Program-made: the position numbers and the translations under genes
Assembly: GCA_002356515.1 (NCBI GenBank)
Contig: AP017605.1
Span: 3,178,501 to 3,242,500, forward strand
Reading direction: 5' to 3'
DNA: 64,000 nt
Source of the DNA: Mesorhizobium loti
GTDB taxonomy: Bacteria > Pseudomonadota > Alphaproteobacteria > Rhizobiales > Rhizobiaceae
In this document: one piece after another, positions 36,510 through 45,247 of the stretch
Layout: the number at the start of each line of letters is the position of its first letter
How positions within the stretch are numbered: the first letter of the stretch is position 1
The notes under the pieces: generated by a model
Told to the model about the DNA's origin: nothing
The model's input: the letters and a program-made list of their open reading frames with translations, nothing else
Database searches by the model: none

Positions 36510-37888
36510 GATGCGGTATCTATCCATTTCCTTACGAATGATCCTGATCCCAGATCATTCGTGAACGCCGACCATTCCGTGGCGTGGTGTTGCAAAAGCC
36601 GATCGAGGCCGTCGGCAACCACCTCTGGCGGCTGCGCCAGTGCGCGGGCGAGTTCGTTCGTCGCGCGACGCTTAAGCATGTCGTACTGCGTGGAATTTCG
36701 GATCGAAGCCAAGTGCTCGAAATGCAGCACTCCCGCCAGCGCGTACTCGCGCAAAGCTTGCGTGGTATGATTGAACTCGGGGGCGGCCCCTTCCTCAAAG
36801 GTCGGAGCCTTCAGCGTCTCCCATACATATTTCTCGTTGGATTCTCGCAAGCCGGCGGCATGAACACTCAGGCGACGCAGCATGCACGCCGCGCAGATGC
36901 CGCATTGCCGCCGCGTCCCTGCTACTGAGGCCTGCCGCGACTGCTGCCAGCAGGACCGGGTCTCGGCCCATTTCGCCGCTTCAATTCCGCAATTGTCGAC
37001 GAATTCCCGAAGCGTCTCGCCCTTCGTCATCCAGAGCCGAGGAAAATTGTAGCGAAGGCGATACCCAAACAGAGCATCGACGAACTTCTCCATCAAGACA
37101 GTGAAGGCAGGGTGATTGCGGTAGTCCGCGTAGCCCTGTCCAACCGGAAGCATCGCCGGCGCAAGGGCGCCCTGCCCGCTTTCAGGTACGATCACCGACG
37201 GCGCATTGATCAGATAGGCGGCGATGGCGGCCACTAAACTGAACTTGAACCCTCTGCTTCGAGCGCTGGTCTCGGCATTATTGCCGTCCAAAGCGACCTC
37301 ATAGGGCAGTGCTGCGAATGGAACGTAAGGCCGCACCTTCCTCGGTATGTCACGGTGGTTAGTGCCTACTCTCACTCGAACCAGCCGATGTCCAAGACGT
37401 TTACGCTCGAGTCCGTCTACCGCGCGCGAATCCATCCCCTCGCTGTAGGCAATAACCGCCTCTGCGTCCCGGGGAAATTCCATGCGGCTCTGGCTAGGCG
37501 TTTCCGCAGGCGATTTGCGAGGACGAAACTCGAAATGCCAATCATCGCCTGTAAGAAGATCTAAGGCCTCAGTAAGCGTTCGCATCACTGTCCGATCCGA
37601 CCAGCGTGCCGGATCGTGGACCGGCACACGGACATGGAAGCGACGGCCCCAATTCATCGCGCTGCGGCCAAGACTGCGGTCGCAGAATTCAACTGCGGCC
37701 GCAACCACAAGGGCATCGTAAACAACTGCTTGCCAGTTGGTCGATGAGAAGGATTCCAGAATTTCGGTATCGAAACTGATGTGCCGTTCGAGTTCGCAAG
37801 CGAGAGCACCCCTACGTGGACGCCCACCGCGTTCGATAACATCGACGACTACTTCCTTGAGCTCGAGAAATAGTGCGGCCGGGTTCAT
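36506..37888 (-). CDS. QueC-like deazaguanine-synthase-family protein in a defence operon
   Basis: A 460-residue protein related to 7-cyano-7-deazaguanine synthase (QueC), about twice the size of housekeeping QueC. The PP-loop ATP motif is SEGMDSRAV (149-156; canonical SGGxDS, first Gly replaced by Glu). A central FKFSLVAAIAAYLINAPSVIVPESG block and zinc ligands C313, C329, C332, C335 (CGICAAC) match QueC. The N-terminal 140 residues are extra and unrecognised. QueC homologues also occur in Qat and type IV CBASS anti-phage systems, where they are reported to modify partner proteins or nucleobases. It is flanked tightly by an unknown gene (4-base overlap) and the HTH-protease (4-base overlap). 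Confidence 0.85.
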   Translation of the reverse strand: MNPAALFLELKEVVVDVIERGGRPRRGALACELERHISFDTEILESFSSTNWQAVVYDALVVAAAVEFCDRSLGRSAMNWGRRFHVRVPVHDPARWSDRTVMRTLTEALDLLTGDDWHFEFRPRKSPAETPSQSRMEFPRDAEAVIAYSEGMDSRAVDGLERKRLGHRLVRVRVGTNHRDIPRKVRPYVPFAALPYEVALDGNNAETSARSRGFKFSLVAAIAAYLINAPSVIVPESGQGALAPAMLPVGQGYADYRNHPAFTVLMEKFVDALFGYRLRYNFPRLWMTKGETLREFVDNCGIEAAKWAETRSCWQQSRQASVAGTRRQCGICAACMLRRLSVHAAGLRESNEKYVWETLKAPTFEEGAAPEFNHTTQALREYALAGVLHFEHLASIRNSTQYDMLKRRATNELARALAQPPEVVADGLDRLLQHHATEWSAFTNDLGSGSFVRKWIDTAS

Positions 37889-38457
37889 TGCAGCGGCACC
37901 CCGTCGTTGATTTCGCTTCTTTTGCGGGGGGCACGCGAGAGTACAGGCTGCGGGTCGACCAGCATCGAACCAAGCTTGCCCTCAGACAATCCTGAGATGG
38001 CATTGCTGAGCCTTGCGCTGACGTTATCTGCGCGCCTCTGATTTGCCTCGCGCAGGTAGTGCTCTTCCACCGACCTGGTATTCGCGAAACTTCGTTCTTT
38101 AGCGGCAAGGCCCACAGCGTCGTAGAGCGCCTGTTTATCCAGTCGGCCTTCATGGACGAGCTGGATACTCCAGGCGACAGCATTCATGCCAAACACCGAA
38201 CCTGCGGCTAACGCCTTTGCCTCATCGAGCTGTTGAAGAGCAATCTCGGTAATGCCCAAGGAGTTATCGCGTCCGGTGAAAACATCCTTCAAAGCGCAGA
38301 GCAGTCGGCCGGAAACCTCGTTCTTGAAATCGCTGGCGAGCGCGTGCGTGGCGGCCTCTGTAACTTGCCCGGAATCGTAGGTGAGCTGATCTCCTCGCTT
38401 GGCCAACTCCTTCCATGGTCTTCGCATTGGCAGGCTTCTATGCGGTCCGTCGCTCAT
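37885..38457 (-). CDS. Unknown first gene of the QueC-like operon
   Basis: A 190-residue protein, mainly helical (ALASDFKNEVSGRLLCALKDVF; LQQLDEAKALAAGSVFGMNAVAWSIQLV; EEHYLREANQRRADNVSARLS). No known motif is seen. It is the first gene of the coupled operon and so the likely substrate or partner of the QueC-like enzyme. The start used directly follows the promoter-operator region; an alternative start would shorten the N-terminus by ten residues. Confidence 0.7.
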   Translation of the reverse strand: MSDGPHRSLPMRRPWKELAKRGDQLTYDSGQVTEAATHALASDFKNEVSGRLLCALKDVFTGRDNSLGITEIALQQLDEAKALAAGSVFGMNAVAWSIQLVHEGRLDKQALYDAVGLAAKERSFANTRSVEEHYLREANQRRADNVSARLSNAISGLSEGKLGSMLVDPQPVLSRAPRKRSEINDGVPLQ

Positions 38458-38469
38458 CGACCGTCCTCC

Positions 38470-38502
38470 AATGTCAGATTTATTATACTAAAATCAGACA
38501 TT
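38470..38502. promoter_or_regulatory. Inverted repeat and promoter upstream of the QueC-like operon
   Basis: AATGTCAGATTT (38470-38481) and AAATCAGACATT (38491-38502) are inverted repeats with one mismatch, 9 bases apart. On the minus strand they flank TATAAT (38482-38487), with TTGACA at 38502-38507. The spacing of 14 bases is shorter than normal, so promoter strength may depend on a regulator. The site sits 13 bases before the first gene, ideal for autoregulation by the HTH-ImmA/IrrE protein. Confidence 0.65.
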
Positions 38503-38670
38503 GTCAAACTAACCAACGCCTCTCAAGCGCCGAACCTGCGGTTTCGCGTCGCCGAGACCAACAGGCTCTGCCGCAGGCAGTAGTCCTTGCGGCTCGTCCC
38601 AAGCCCCAAGATGCAAGCGTAGCCGTAAGCGAGTCGGGCTTTGCGGAAAAACGCGTTATTTGCCGCGCAG

Positions 38671-38698
38671 CGAATATAGACTCTTGGCCGTATATTCG
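38671..38698. promoter_or_regulatory. Inverted repeat upstream of the AbiEi-like gene
   Basis: CGAATATA (38671-38678) and TATATTCG (38691-38698) are perfect inverted repeats 12 bases apart, 36 bases before the AbiEi-like ATG. AbiEi antitoxins bind inverted repeats at their own promoter, so this is a probable operator. Confidence 0.55.
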
Positions 38699-38733
38699 AT
38701 ATAAACGCCAAATTCACTGCGCAGAGAATTATC

Positions 38734-39810
38734 ATGGAAGACCGCACAACCGACGCACTTGTTGAGGATTTCGCTGCGGCGGTGGCGGAGGTTACGGGCG
38801 CTCATCCCGAGGTCGTTTACGAGTCCGAGCCTTTGCAGGGGACCTATCGGCCTGATGTTGTGATGGAGCTGAAACACGAGAGCGGCTCGTTCCGCCTTGT
38901 CATCGAGGCAAAGCGATCGCTGTTTCCCCGCGATGCCCGCGAAGCGATCTGGCATCTCAGGAAATATCTCGAAGGCCCGACGGGCCGCTCGATCGTGCCT
39001 GTGCTGATAGCGGAGACGATTTCCCCAGGTGCGCGCCAACTGCTTCACGATGAGCGCGTAGGATATTTCGATTCCAGCGGAAGCCTCTTCATACCCGCCA
39101 GAGGGCTTTACGTCCGTGTCGATCGGCCGACGTCGAGGAAGCAGGCTCGTTCGCTCAATAATCTGTTCGCCGGCCGCCGTGCTCAAGTCCTGCACGCTGT
39201 CTGGGTTCTCGGGCATGACTGGTTCGGCGTTCACCAGATCGCAGATCGCGCGGGAGTGTCGCCGGCAACAGCATCGGAAACGTTGATCGGCATCGAGCGC
39301 CGGGAATGGGTCGAAGTGCGAGGGGCCGGGCCCTCCAAAGAACGTCGCCTGACCAACCCGCACGAGCTGCTCGACGCTTGGTCGAGCTATCAAACGTCAG
39401 TCAAACCAAAAGCCGTCCGACACTTCTACGTGCGGTCGATCACACCGCCGAACCTACAGCGACGGATCGATCACGCATGCGAGACACATGGTGTCTCCTA
39501 TGAGCTCGCCGACATTACGGCCGGCCAGATCCATACGCCCTATTTGTCGAGCGTTTCTCAGGTCTTCTGCCGAATTCCGGCCGGAGGGAACATGAAAACC
39601 ATGCTCGAGTCGATCGACGCCCGACCCGTGAGAGAGGGGTGGAATCTCGGCGTTCACGAGATCGCCTCCGATAGCGAACTGAGGTTTCGCCAGAAGATCG
39701 ATGACCTCTGGGTCGCCGATCCGCTCCAGACGTATCTCGATCTTCTCCAGGCCGGCGGGCGTGCCAAGGAACTGGCACAGCATCTGCGGGCAGAGAAGCT
39801 GGAGGCGTAA
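38734..39810 (+). CDS. AbiEi-like antitoxin with N-terminal nuclease-like domain
   Basis: A 358-residue protein of the type IV toxin-antitoxin AbiEi class in its C-terminal two thirds: a winged HTH (VLHAVWVLGHDWFGVHQIADRAGVSPATASETLIG) followed by the antitoxin domain. The N-terminal 110 residues resemble a PDDEXK endonuclease fold (RPDVVMELKH, FRLVIEAKRSL), which is not part of classic AbiEi. It overlaps the nucleotidyltransferase start by 1 base, so the two are coupled. Predicted role: autorepressor and antitoxin, perhaps also a nuclease. Confidence 0.82.
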   Translation: MEDRTTDALVEDFAAAVAEVTGAHPEVVYESEPLQGTYRPDVVMELKHESGSFRLVIEAKRSLFPRDAREAIWHLRKYLEGPTGRSIVPVLIAETISPGARQLLHDERVGYFDSSGSLFIPARGLYVRVDRPTSRKQARSLNNLFAGRRAQVLHAVWVLGHDWFGVHQIADRAGVSPATASETLIGIERREWVEVRGAGPSKERRLTNPHELLDAWSSYQTSVKPKAVRHFYVRSITPPNLQRRIDHACETHGVSYELADITAGQIHTPYLSSVSQVFCRIPAGGNMKTMLESIDARPVREGWNLGVHEIASDSELRFRQKIDDLWVADPLQTYLDLLQAGGRAKELAQHLRAEKLEA

Positions 39811-40718
39811 TGGCAAAACCACAGTTCCTCATCGACTATAGCGAGGACGTGACGCGCGATTGCGAGCGTGTGCTCGTCACACTGTTCAGCGGCCTCGGAC
39901 CATGGCGTGACTCGGTGTTCCTCGTCGGCGGGCTGACTCCGCGCTACTTGGTAACGGCCCGTCCGCCCGACGTTCCGGCACATGCCGGCACCGGAGATAT
40001 CGACGTCGTCGTCGATCTGGCCGTCCTGGCTGACACCGAGGCCTATCGCTCACTCGAAGAGAACCTTAAGCGCATGGGCTTCGAACGGGCCGAGAACGAC
40101 AAGGGCGTCAAGGTCAATTGGCGCTGGAAGACCAAGACGGAGCACGATGTCACGGTCGTGCTCGAATTCCTGGCTGACGACCCCGAACTGAAAGGCGGCG
40201 CGTTACAAGAGCTCCCGACCGATGGGAATATCTCGGCGGTCAATATTCCTCATGCGTCGCTCGTCTTCGATCTGCATGATCGGATGGAGGTGACGGCAGA
40301 TCTGCTGGGTCAAAAGGGTCGAGCCACCCAAAGCATTCCCTACGCCAACATCGTATCGTTCACCTGCCTAAAGGCCTTTGCGTTCGATCACCGTCGTGAA
40401 GGCAAGGATGCCCATGACCTGGCGTATTGTCTCGAGCACGGAGGGGGCGGGTTCGAGGGCGCCGTCGCGAAATTCAAGGATGCGTTGGCCGGCAAGCACG
40501 CCGACATCATTGATGCGGCGCTCGCGATCCTGCTGAAGCGCTTTTGCGATCCCAATCCCGATGAAGGCTATCTTCGCGAAGGCCCCGTCGCAGCGGCCCG
40601 ATTTGAGATCGAAGGGGATGACGGCGACCCTGAAGTCCGCGAGCAGCGGGCGCTTCGACAGCGCGCCGTGAACGACGTGATTTCGCGGCTGCTCGGCGAA
40701 CTCGGTGCCGGGGGATAA
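39810..40718 (+). CDS. AbiEii-like nucleotidyltransferase toxin
   Basis: A 302-residue nucleotidyltransferase. The GG motif (FLVGGLTPRYL) and metal-binding DxD (TGDIDVVVDL) are intact, followed by HDVTVVLEFLADD for the third acid. AbiEii toxins transfer nucleotides to tRNA or other acceptors to stop phage growth. It shares its start with the end of the AbiEi-like gene and abuts the PDDEXK gene, so it is the middle of a three-gene operon. Confidence 0.82.
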   Translation: MAKPQFLIDYSEDVTRDCERVLVTLFSGLGPWRDSVFLVGGLTPRYLVTARPPDVPAHAGTGDIDVVVDLAVLADTEAYRSLEENLKRMGFERAENDKGVKVNWRWKTKTEHDVTVVLEFLADDPELKGGALQELPTDGNISAVNIPHASLVFDLHDRMEVTADLLGQKGRATQSIPYANIVSFTCLKAFAFDHRREGKDAHDLAYCLEHGGGGFEGAVAKFKDALAGKHADIIDAALAILLKRFCDPNPDEGYLREGPVAAARFEIEGDDGDPEVREQRALRQRAVNDVISRLLGELGAGG

Positions 40719-41624
40719 ATGGAGCAGCTACGACCTGTCGAATTGAAGCTCGTAGACGAATTGTTCGGCATGAGCTCGGGCTATGTCCTCGACTTCACGA
40801 ACGGCACATTCTCCGAATTCTTCCGCCGCGAAGTCAGGATCGACATCTACGATAGTGCCTATGCCATTTATGGCGGCAGCAAGGGGAAGCATCTGCGCGC
40901 TTTCCTCACGATCGGACAGCCAAGAGCGATCGCCAAGGCTCTTACCGCGCTTTGGGAGTACCGTGAAACGGATCGGCTCGCGCGAGCACAGACGGAGACA
41001 GTGATCAACGCGCGTCGCCGGTTGAGCGCGATCGTGGAGCGACTGGGCGGCAGCTCTCTTGAGAGCTACGAGTCCGCAACGGGCGATGTCGAGACTAAAT
41101 CACAAAGCGCGCCGCGGGTGTTTCGCGCCGAGGAGGCTACGTTGCGGCGCCTCGAGGAGCGCTTCTTCGCGCTCCACGAGATGTCGGATGAGCCCCACGC
41201 CCGCGGCCGTCATTTCGAGACGCTGCTCACGGACCTTTTCAATGCCTGGGGCATGGATGCGCGTGGTGGCTTCACGCTCATTGGCGAGCAGATCGATGGT
41301 TCGTTTCAGCTCGGTGGCGTAACCTATCTGCTTGAGGCGAAATGGCACCGCGCGAAGACCGATGCCAACACTCTACATGGATTCCAGGGCACGGTCGGCG
41401 AACGGCTCGAGGGGACACGAGGTCTCTTCGTTAGCTTCTCGGGCTATACCGATGTCGGCCTGCAGGCGTTTACGGCAAGGAAGATCATTCTTGCCGACGG
41501 AATGGACATCTACGACGCCTTGGCCCGGCGCCTTTCGATCCCCGACGTCATCGCTGCGAAGATTCGCCACGCTTCAGAATATCGAAATCCTTTCGAGCGG
41601 GTGCGCAACTTGTTCCCTTTGTGA
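40719..41624 (+). CDS. Restriction-endonuclease-like protein of the AbiE operon
   Basis: A 301-residue protein. The C-terminal half has a PDDEXK-type Mrr-like core (RGRHFETLLTDLFNAWGMDARGGF; LEAKWHR; GLFVSFSGYTDVGLQAF). The N-terminal 100 residues (FGMSSGYVLDFTNGTFSEFFRRE; FLTIGQPRAIAKAL) resemble N-terminal domains seen on diverse abortive-infection proteins; I cannot name it precisely. The start directly abuts the stop of the nucleotidyltransferase, so it is a third member of the pair, which is not standard for AbiE. Confidence 0.8.
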   Translation: MEQLRPVELKLVDELFGMSSGYVLDFTNGTFSEFFRREVRIDIYDSAYAIYGGSKGKHLRAFLTIGQPRAIAKALTALWEYRETDRLARAQTETVINARRRLSAIVERLGGSSLESYESATGDVETKSQSAPRVFRAEEATLRRLEERFFALHEMSDEPHARGRHFETLLTDLFNAWGMDARGGFTLIGEQIDGSFQLGGVTYLLEAKWHRAKTDANTLHGFQGTVGERLEGTRGLFVSFSGYTDVGLQAFTARKIILADGMDIYDALARRLSIPDVIAAKIRHASEYRNPFERVRNLFPL

Positions 41625-41694
41625 CCACGGTGACCACTAGCTGCCGGGCTCGGTCTCGGTGCTCTTCATTCAAAAAACGAACAGGCCCGGAGAC

Positions 41695-43479
41695 ATGCGT
41701 CTAAGCAAGCTGAGCATTCGAAATTTCAGGAACTTCCGGTCAGTCGATATTCCGCTCTCAGGAAATGTCGTCCTGCTGGGCGAGAACCGCGTCGGGAAGA
41801 GTAATCTTCTCTTCGCAATCCGCCTGGTCCTTGACCCGACGCTTCCGGACTCGGCGCGTCAGCTCAAGCTGTCAGATTTCTGGGATGGCGCGGCGCCAAA
41901 CTACAGCGATCCGATCGAGGTTCATCTGGAGTTCGCGGATTTCACGACCGATCTCGGGCTCCTCGCGCTCCTAACGGATTTTCGGACGGCTGGCGATCCG
42001 ACGATCGCGCGTCTCAGCTATATCTTCAGGAAGAAGGCTGACGTCACCGGGATTCCACAATCGAGTGACGACTGCGAGTTTGTCGTATTCGGCGGCGGCG
42101 ATGAAACCCGGCCGGTGCCGAGCAAAGTCCGTCGGCGAATTGCGATCGACGCGCTCGACGCGCTGCGCGATGCCGAGGGCCAGCTCGGCACCTGGCGGAA
42201 TTCGCCGCTGCGTCCTCTTCTTGAAGATGCGATCTCGGGCGTAAGTCGTGGGGACCTCGATGCGGTTGCCGCCGAGCTCGACAAGGCAACGAAAACGCTG
42301 GAGACATTCCCGACCATCGAGGCGCTGGAGAATGAGCTTCGCGCCGGCATTCTTCATCTCTCTGGCAAGGCACATGATATCGATGCGCGGCTGAGGTTCG
42401 CGCCCTCCGACCCTTTGCGGCTTTTCCGAGCGATCGCGATGTACATCGACGGCGGCAAGCGAAGCATCGCCGAGGCTAGCCTCGGATCGGCCAATGTCGC
42501 GTTGCTCGCGCTGAAGCTGGCTGAGTTCGCTTGGCGCCGGAAAAAGAACGAACGCAATTTCTCCCTTCTGTGCATCGAGGAGCCGGAGGCTCACCTCCAT
42601 CCGCAACTGCAGCGCTCTGTCTTCAAAAAGCTGCTTGCCGGCGGAGATGCAGCGCAAGCGTTGATCGTCACCAGCCATTCGCCGACGCTGGCTGCGGTCA
42701 CCCCCCTGAGGTCGATTATCCAGCTGAAAACGCACGATCAGTCGACGCACGCGTTTTCGCTCGCCGATCTGCCGGTGACGCCGGACGAGCTGGATGACCT
42801 GGAAACGTACCTCGATGCTACCCGGGCGGAGCTGCTGTTCGCTCGCGGCGTGATCTTCGTTGAAGGCGACGCCGAGGAGGCGCTGGTTCCGGTATTCTCC
42901 TCAGCCATCGGACATGTCCTCGATGATCTTGGCGTCACAGTGTGCAACGTGGCTGGCACGAATTTCGGACCATACGTCAAGCTCGCCGAAGCGCTGGGCA
43001 TGCCTTACGCGGTAATCACCGATTGGGATCCCTTGGATGGCACGAAACCGCCCCTCGGCAAGAAACGTACACTGGATATCTGGGATGATGTAGTGAAGGT
43101 GCGGAGGCAGCCGTCGGTCCCGCCTGCCCAGCGAACCGCATGGGAGGGGCTCGACTTTGCAGCGTTCGCATCGATATGGGCGCCTGCCGGGGTCTTCCTC
43201 AACGGCCAAACATTCGAAGTCTCGATCGCAAACACGCCTTCGCTCTTGAACCCTCTGCTCGATATCCTCGATGCGCAGGGATTCGGATCGATCCGAACCA
43301 AGCGCATCGCGAACTGGCGAGCAGGCTTGGCTCCTGTCGATGCCGCGCAGTTGCTGGCCATGGTGGCGGATATCGGCAAAGGCCGACTGAGCGCCAGGCT
43401 CTCGAAAAAGGCGATAGGTTTGGCGCCCCCGAAATACATTGCCGATGCGATCGCGTTCGTGGTGAGCCGTGTCCAGTAG
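41695..43479 (+). CDS. gajA: Gabija protein GajA (OLD-family ATPase-TOPRIM nuclease)
   Basis: A 594-residue OLD-family nuclease. The ABC-type ATPase part has Walker A GENRVGKS (29-36) and the conserved LCIEEPEAHLHPQLQ and TSHSPTLAAV segments. A TOPRIM nuclease follows with VIFVEGDAEEALVP and the aspartate-bearing VITDWDPLDG. Gabija GajA nicks phage DNA when nucleotide levels fall. It overlaps gajB by 11 bases. The frame opens at 41659, but the ATG at 41695 matches the family N-terminus MRLSKLSIRNFRNF. Confidence 0.93.
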   Translation: MRLSKLSIRNFRNFRSVDIPLSGNVVLLGENRVGKSNLLFAIRLVLDPTLPDSARQLKLSDFWDGAAPNYSDPIEVHLEFADFTTDLGLLALLTDFRTAGDPTIARLSYIFRKKADVTGIPQSSDDCEFVVFGGGDETRPVPSKVRRRIAIDALDALRDAEGQLGTWRNSPLRPLLEDAISGVSRGDLDAVAAELDKATKTLETFPTIEALENELRAGILHLSGKAHDIDARLRFAPSDPLRLFRAIAMYIDGGKRSIAEASLGSANVALLALKLAEFAWRRKKNERNFSLLCIEEPEAHLHPQLQRSVFKKLLAGGDAAQALIVTSHSPTLAAVTPLRSIIQLKTHDQSTHAFSLADLPVTPDELDDLETYLDATRAELLFARGVIFVEGDAEEALVPVFSSAIGHVLDDLGVTVCNVAGTNFGPYVKLAEALGMPYAVITDWDPLDGTKPPLGKKRTLDIWDDVVKVRRQPSVPPAQRTAWEGLDFAAFASIWAPAGVFLNGQTFEVSIANTPSLLNPLLDILDAQGFGSIRTKRIANWRAGLAPVDAAQLLAMVADIGKGRLSARLSKKAIGLAPPKYIADAIAFVVSRVQ

Positions 43480-45247
43480 TCAGCAGCTCCTTCGTGCGAT
43501 TGAGGAGCTCGGTGCGAACCCGGAGCAGCTCGCGGCCGTACGTGAGACCGGTCACTGTGTGGTGCTTGCCGGCCCTGGAAGCGGCAAGACCAAGACGCTG
43601 ACAACCGCGATGGCTCGTACGCTCGCGGAGGATGTGGCGGATCCTCGCGGCGTCGCATGCATCACCTATAACAACGAATGTGCGATCGAACTCGAAACGC
43701 GGCTCGCGCGCCTTGGCGTGGAAGCCGGCGATCGCGCCTTCATTGGTACTGTGCATGGCTTTGCGCTGAGCCAGGTGATCGCCCCCTATGCTCGTTGCGT
43801 GCCGGCTGGACTGCCTGTCGATTTCCGGGTTGCGACCCGCGCCGAGACGCGCGCTGCTGTGGAGGTCGCCTACGCGAACGCGATCGGAGGCGCAGACGAT
43901 CCTCATCGCCGATGGAGCTTCACCTCGGAGAAACGTCGGCGGGACGTCGATCGCTCCCGGCCGGAGTGGCGAGGGCGAAATCCAGAACTCGCCACGTTCA
44001 TCGAAGCCTATGAGAGCGAGCTTCGACGGCAAGGCTTGATCGATTTCGACGATATGCCGCTGCTGGCCTATCACATGATCAAGCAACACGGCTGGATCCG
44101 AGATGCGCTTCGCGCCCGCTTCCCCGTCCTGTTCGTCGACGAATATCAGGATCTCGGCCATGCGCTGCACGAGCTTGTTCTCTTGTTGTGCTTCGGCGGG
44201 GGCATTCGCCTGTTTGCAGTCGGGGATGCGGACCAATCGATCTACAGTTTCACGGGAGCAAACTCGGAACTGCTCGAAAGTCTGACCGGACGCTCCGACG
44301 TGCGGACGATCAGGTTGCGCTTCAATTATCGATCGGGTGGAAAAATCGTGCGCGCTTCGCTGGGCGCATTGGGTGAGGAACGTGACTATCAGGTGGTCGC
44401 GGGCGCGCCCGAGGGCGAGCTCACATTCTGGTCGGTGCCCTTGGGCCTCGATATGCAAGCGCAAGCGATTGCCGACACCATCATTCCGAAACTCACAGAG
44501 AAGGGAATCGTACTAGACGAAATCGCCGTGCTGTATCGGGCCGCTTACCTTGGCGACAAGGTCGCGGAGGCGTTGAAGCAAACCAGTATTCCCTTCGTGC
44601 GGACCGACGGGAACGCGATTGTGCGGCGTAGCTCGCGGCTCGCTCGCTTCATCGAGGATTGTGCGCGCTGGGTAGTGGGCGGCTGGCGAGATGCGGATCC
44701 GCGCTATGGCCGTCTGCTTCGTCAAGCGCTGACGCTCGTGTACGGCAGGCAGGTCAGGGCGGACGAAGAGCAGAGTTTGTCGGATCAGCTCATCGGCCTT
44801 CTTCAGGCGACAGTAGATTCAGGCGATACTACGCACGCCTGGCTGGAACGCTTCAATCGCGAGCTGATTGCGCCATGGCGGTTGATCGCGCGAAACTCGG
44901 AGCAGGACTGGGATGTCTGCGCCGAGATGATTGCCAATACCGATCCGGCCGCGGGCCTTGATATCCCGCTCGCCCATTTTGCCGGTCGCGTCGAGGGGAC
45001 TGGGCGCGTGAGCCTAAGCACGCTGCACAGCGCGAAGGGACGAGAGTTCGACGCCGTCGTGATGTATGGGGTGAACGCGAGCGATCTTCCTAGCGAACGC
45101 GACAAGAAAAGTGCCACTGCTCTTCGAGAGGCCCGCCGCCTGTTTTACGTCGGCGTCACGCGCCCCCGCAAAGAGCTCAGCCTGATTTTCCAGGAGCATC
45201 ATTACTCGCCGTGGGTGAAGGAGCTCTTTGACAGAAGTCAGAATTGA
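43469..45247 (+). CDS. gajB: Gabija protein GajB (UvrD/PcrA-like helicase)
   Basis: A 592-residue superfamily 1 helicase. It has Walker A (AGPGSGKTKTL), motif II as VDEYQD (FVDEYQDLG), motif III GDADQSIYSF, an adenine-loop near ELGANPEQLAAV, and C-terminal LHSAKGREFDAVVMYG and FYVGVTRPRKEL. In Gabija, GajB senses DNA ends and activates the GajA nuclease. GTG start inside the end of gajA. Together with gajA it forms a complete two-gene Gabija locus. Confidence 0.93.
   Translation: MSSSQQLLRAIEELGANPEQLAAVRETGHCVVLAGPGSGKTKTLTTAMARTLAEDVADPRGVACITYNNECAIELETRLARLGVEAGDRAFIGTVHGFALSQVIAPYARCVPAGLPVDFRVATRAETRAAVEVAYANAIGGADDPHRRWSFTSEKRRRDVDRSRPEWRGRNPELATFIEAYESELRRQGLIDFDDMPLLAYHMIKQHGWIRDALRARFPVLFVDEYQDLGHALHELVLLLCFGGGIRLFAVGDADQSIYSFTGANSELLESLTGRSDVRTIRLRFNYRSGGKIVRASLGALGEERDYQVVAGAPEGELTFWSVPLGLDMQAQAIADTIIPKLTEKGIVLDEIAVLYRAAYLGDKVAEALKQTSIPFVRTDGNAIVRRSSRLARFIEDCARWVVGGWRDADPRYGRLLRQALTLVYGRQVRADEEQSLSDQLIGLLQATVDSGDTTHAWLERFNRELIAPWRLIARNSEQDWDVCAEMIANTDPAAGLDIPLAHFAGRVEGTGRVSLSTLHSAKGREFDAVVMYGVNASDLPSERDKKSATALREARRLFYVGVTRPRKELSLIFQEHHYSPWVKELFDRSQN

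Noticed and set aside
43199..44464. 421-codon open frame on the minus strand
   Set aside because: Antisense to gajA and gajB, no recognisable domain.
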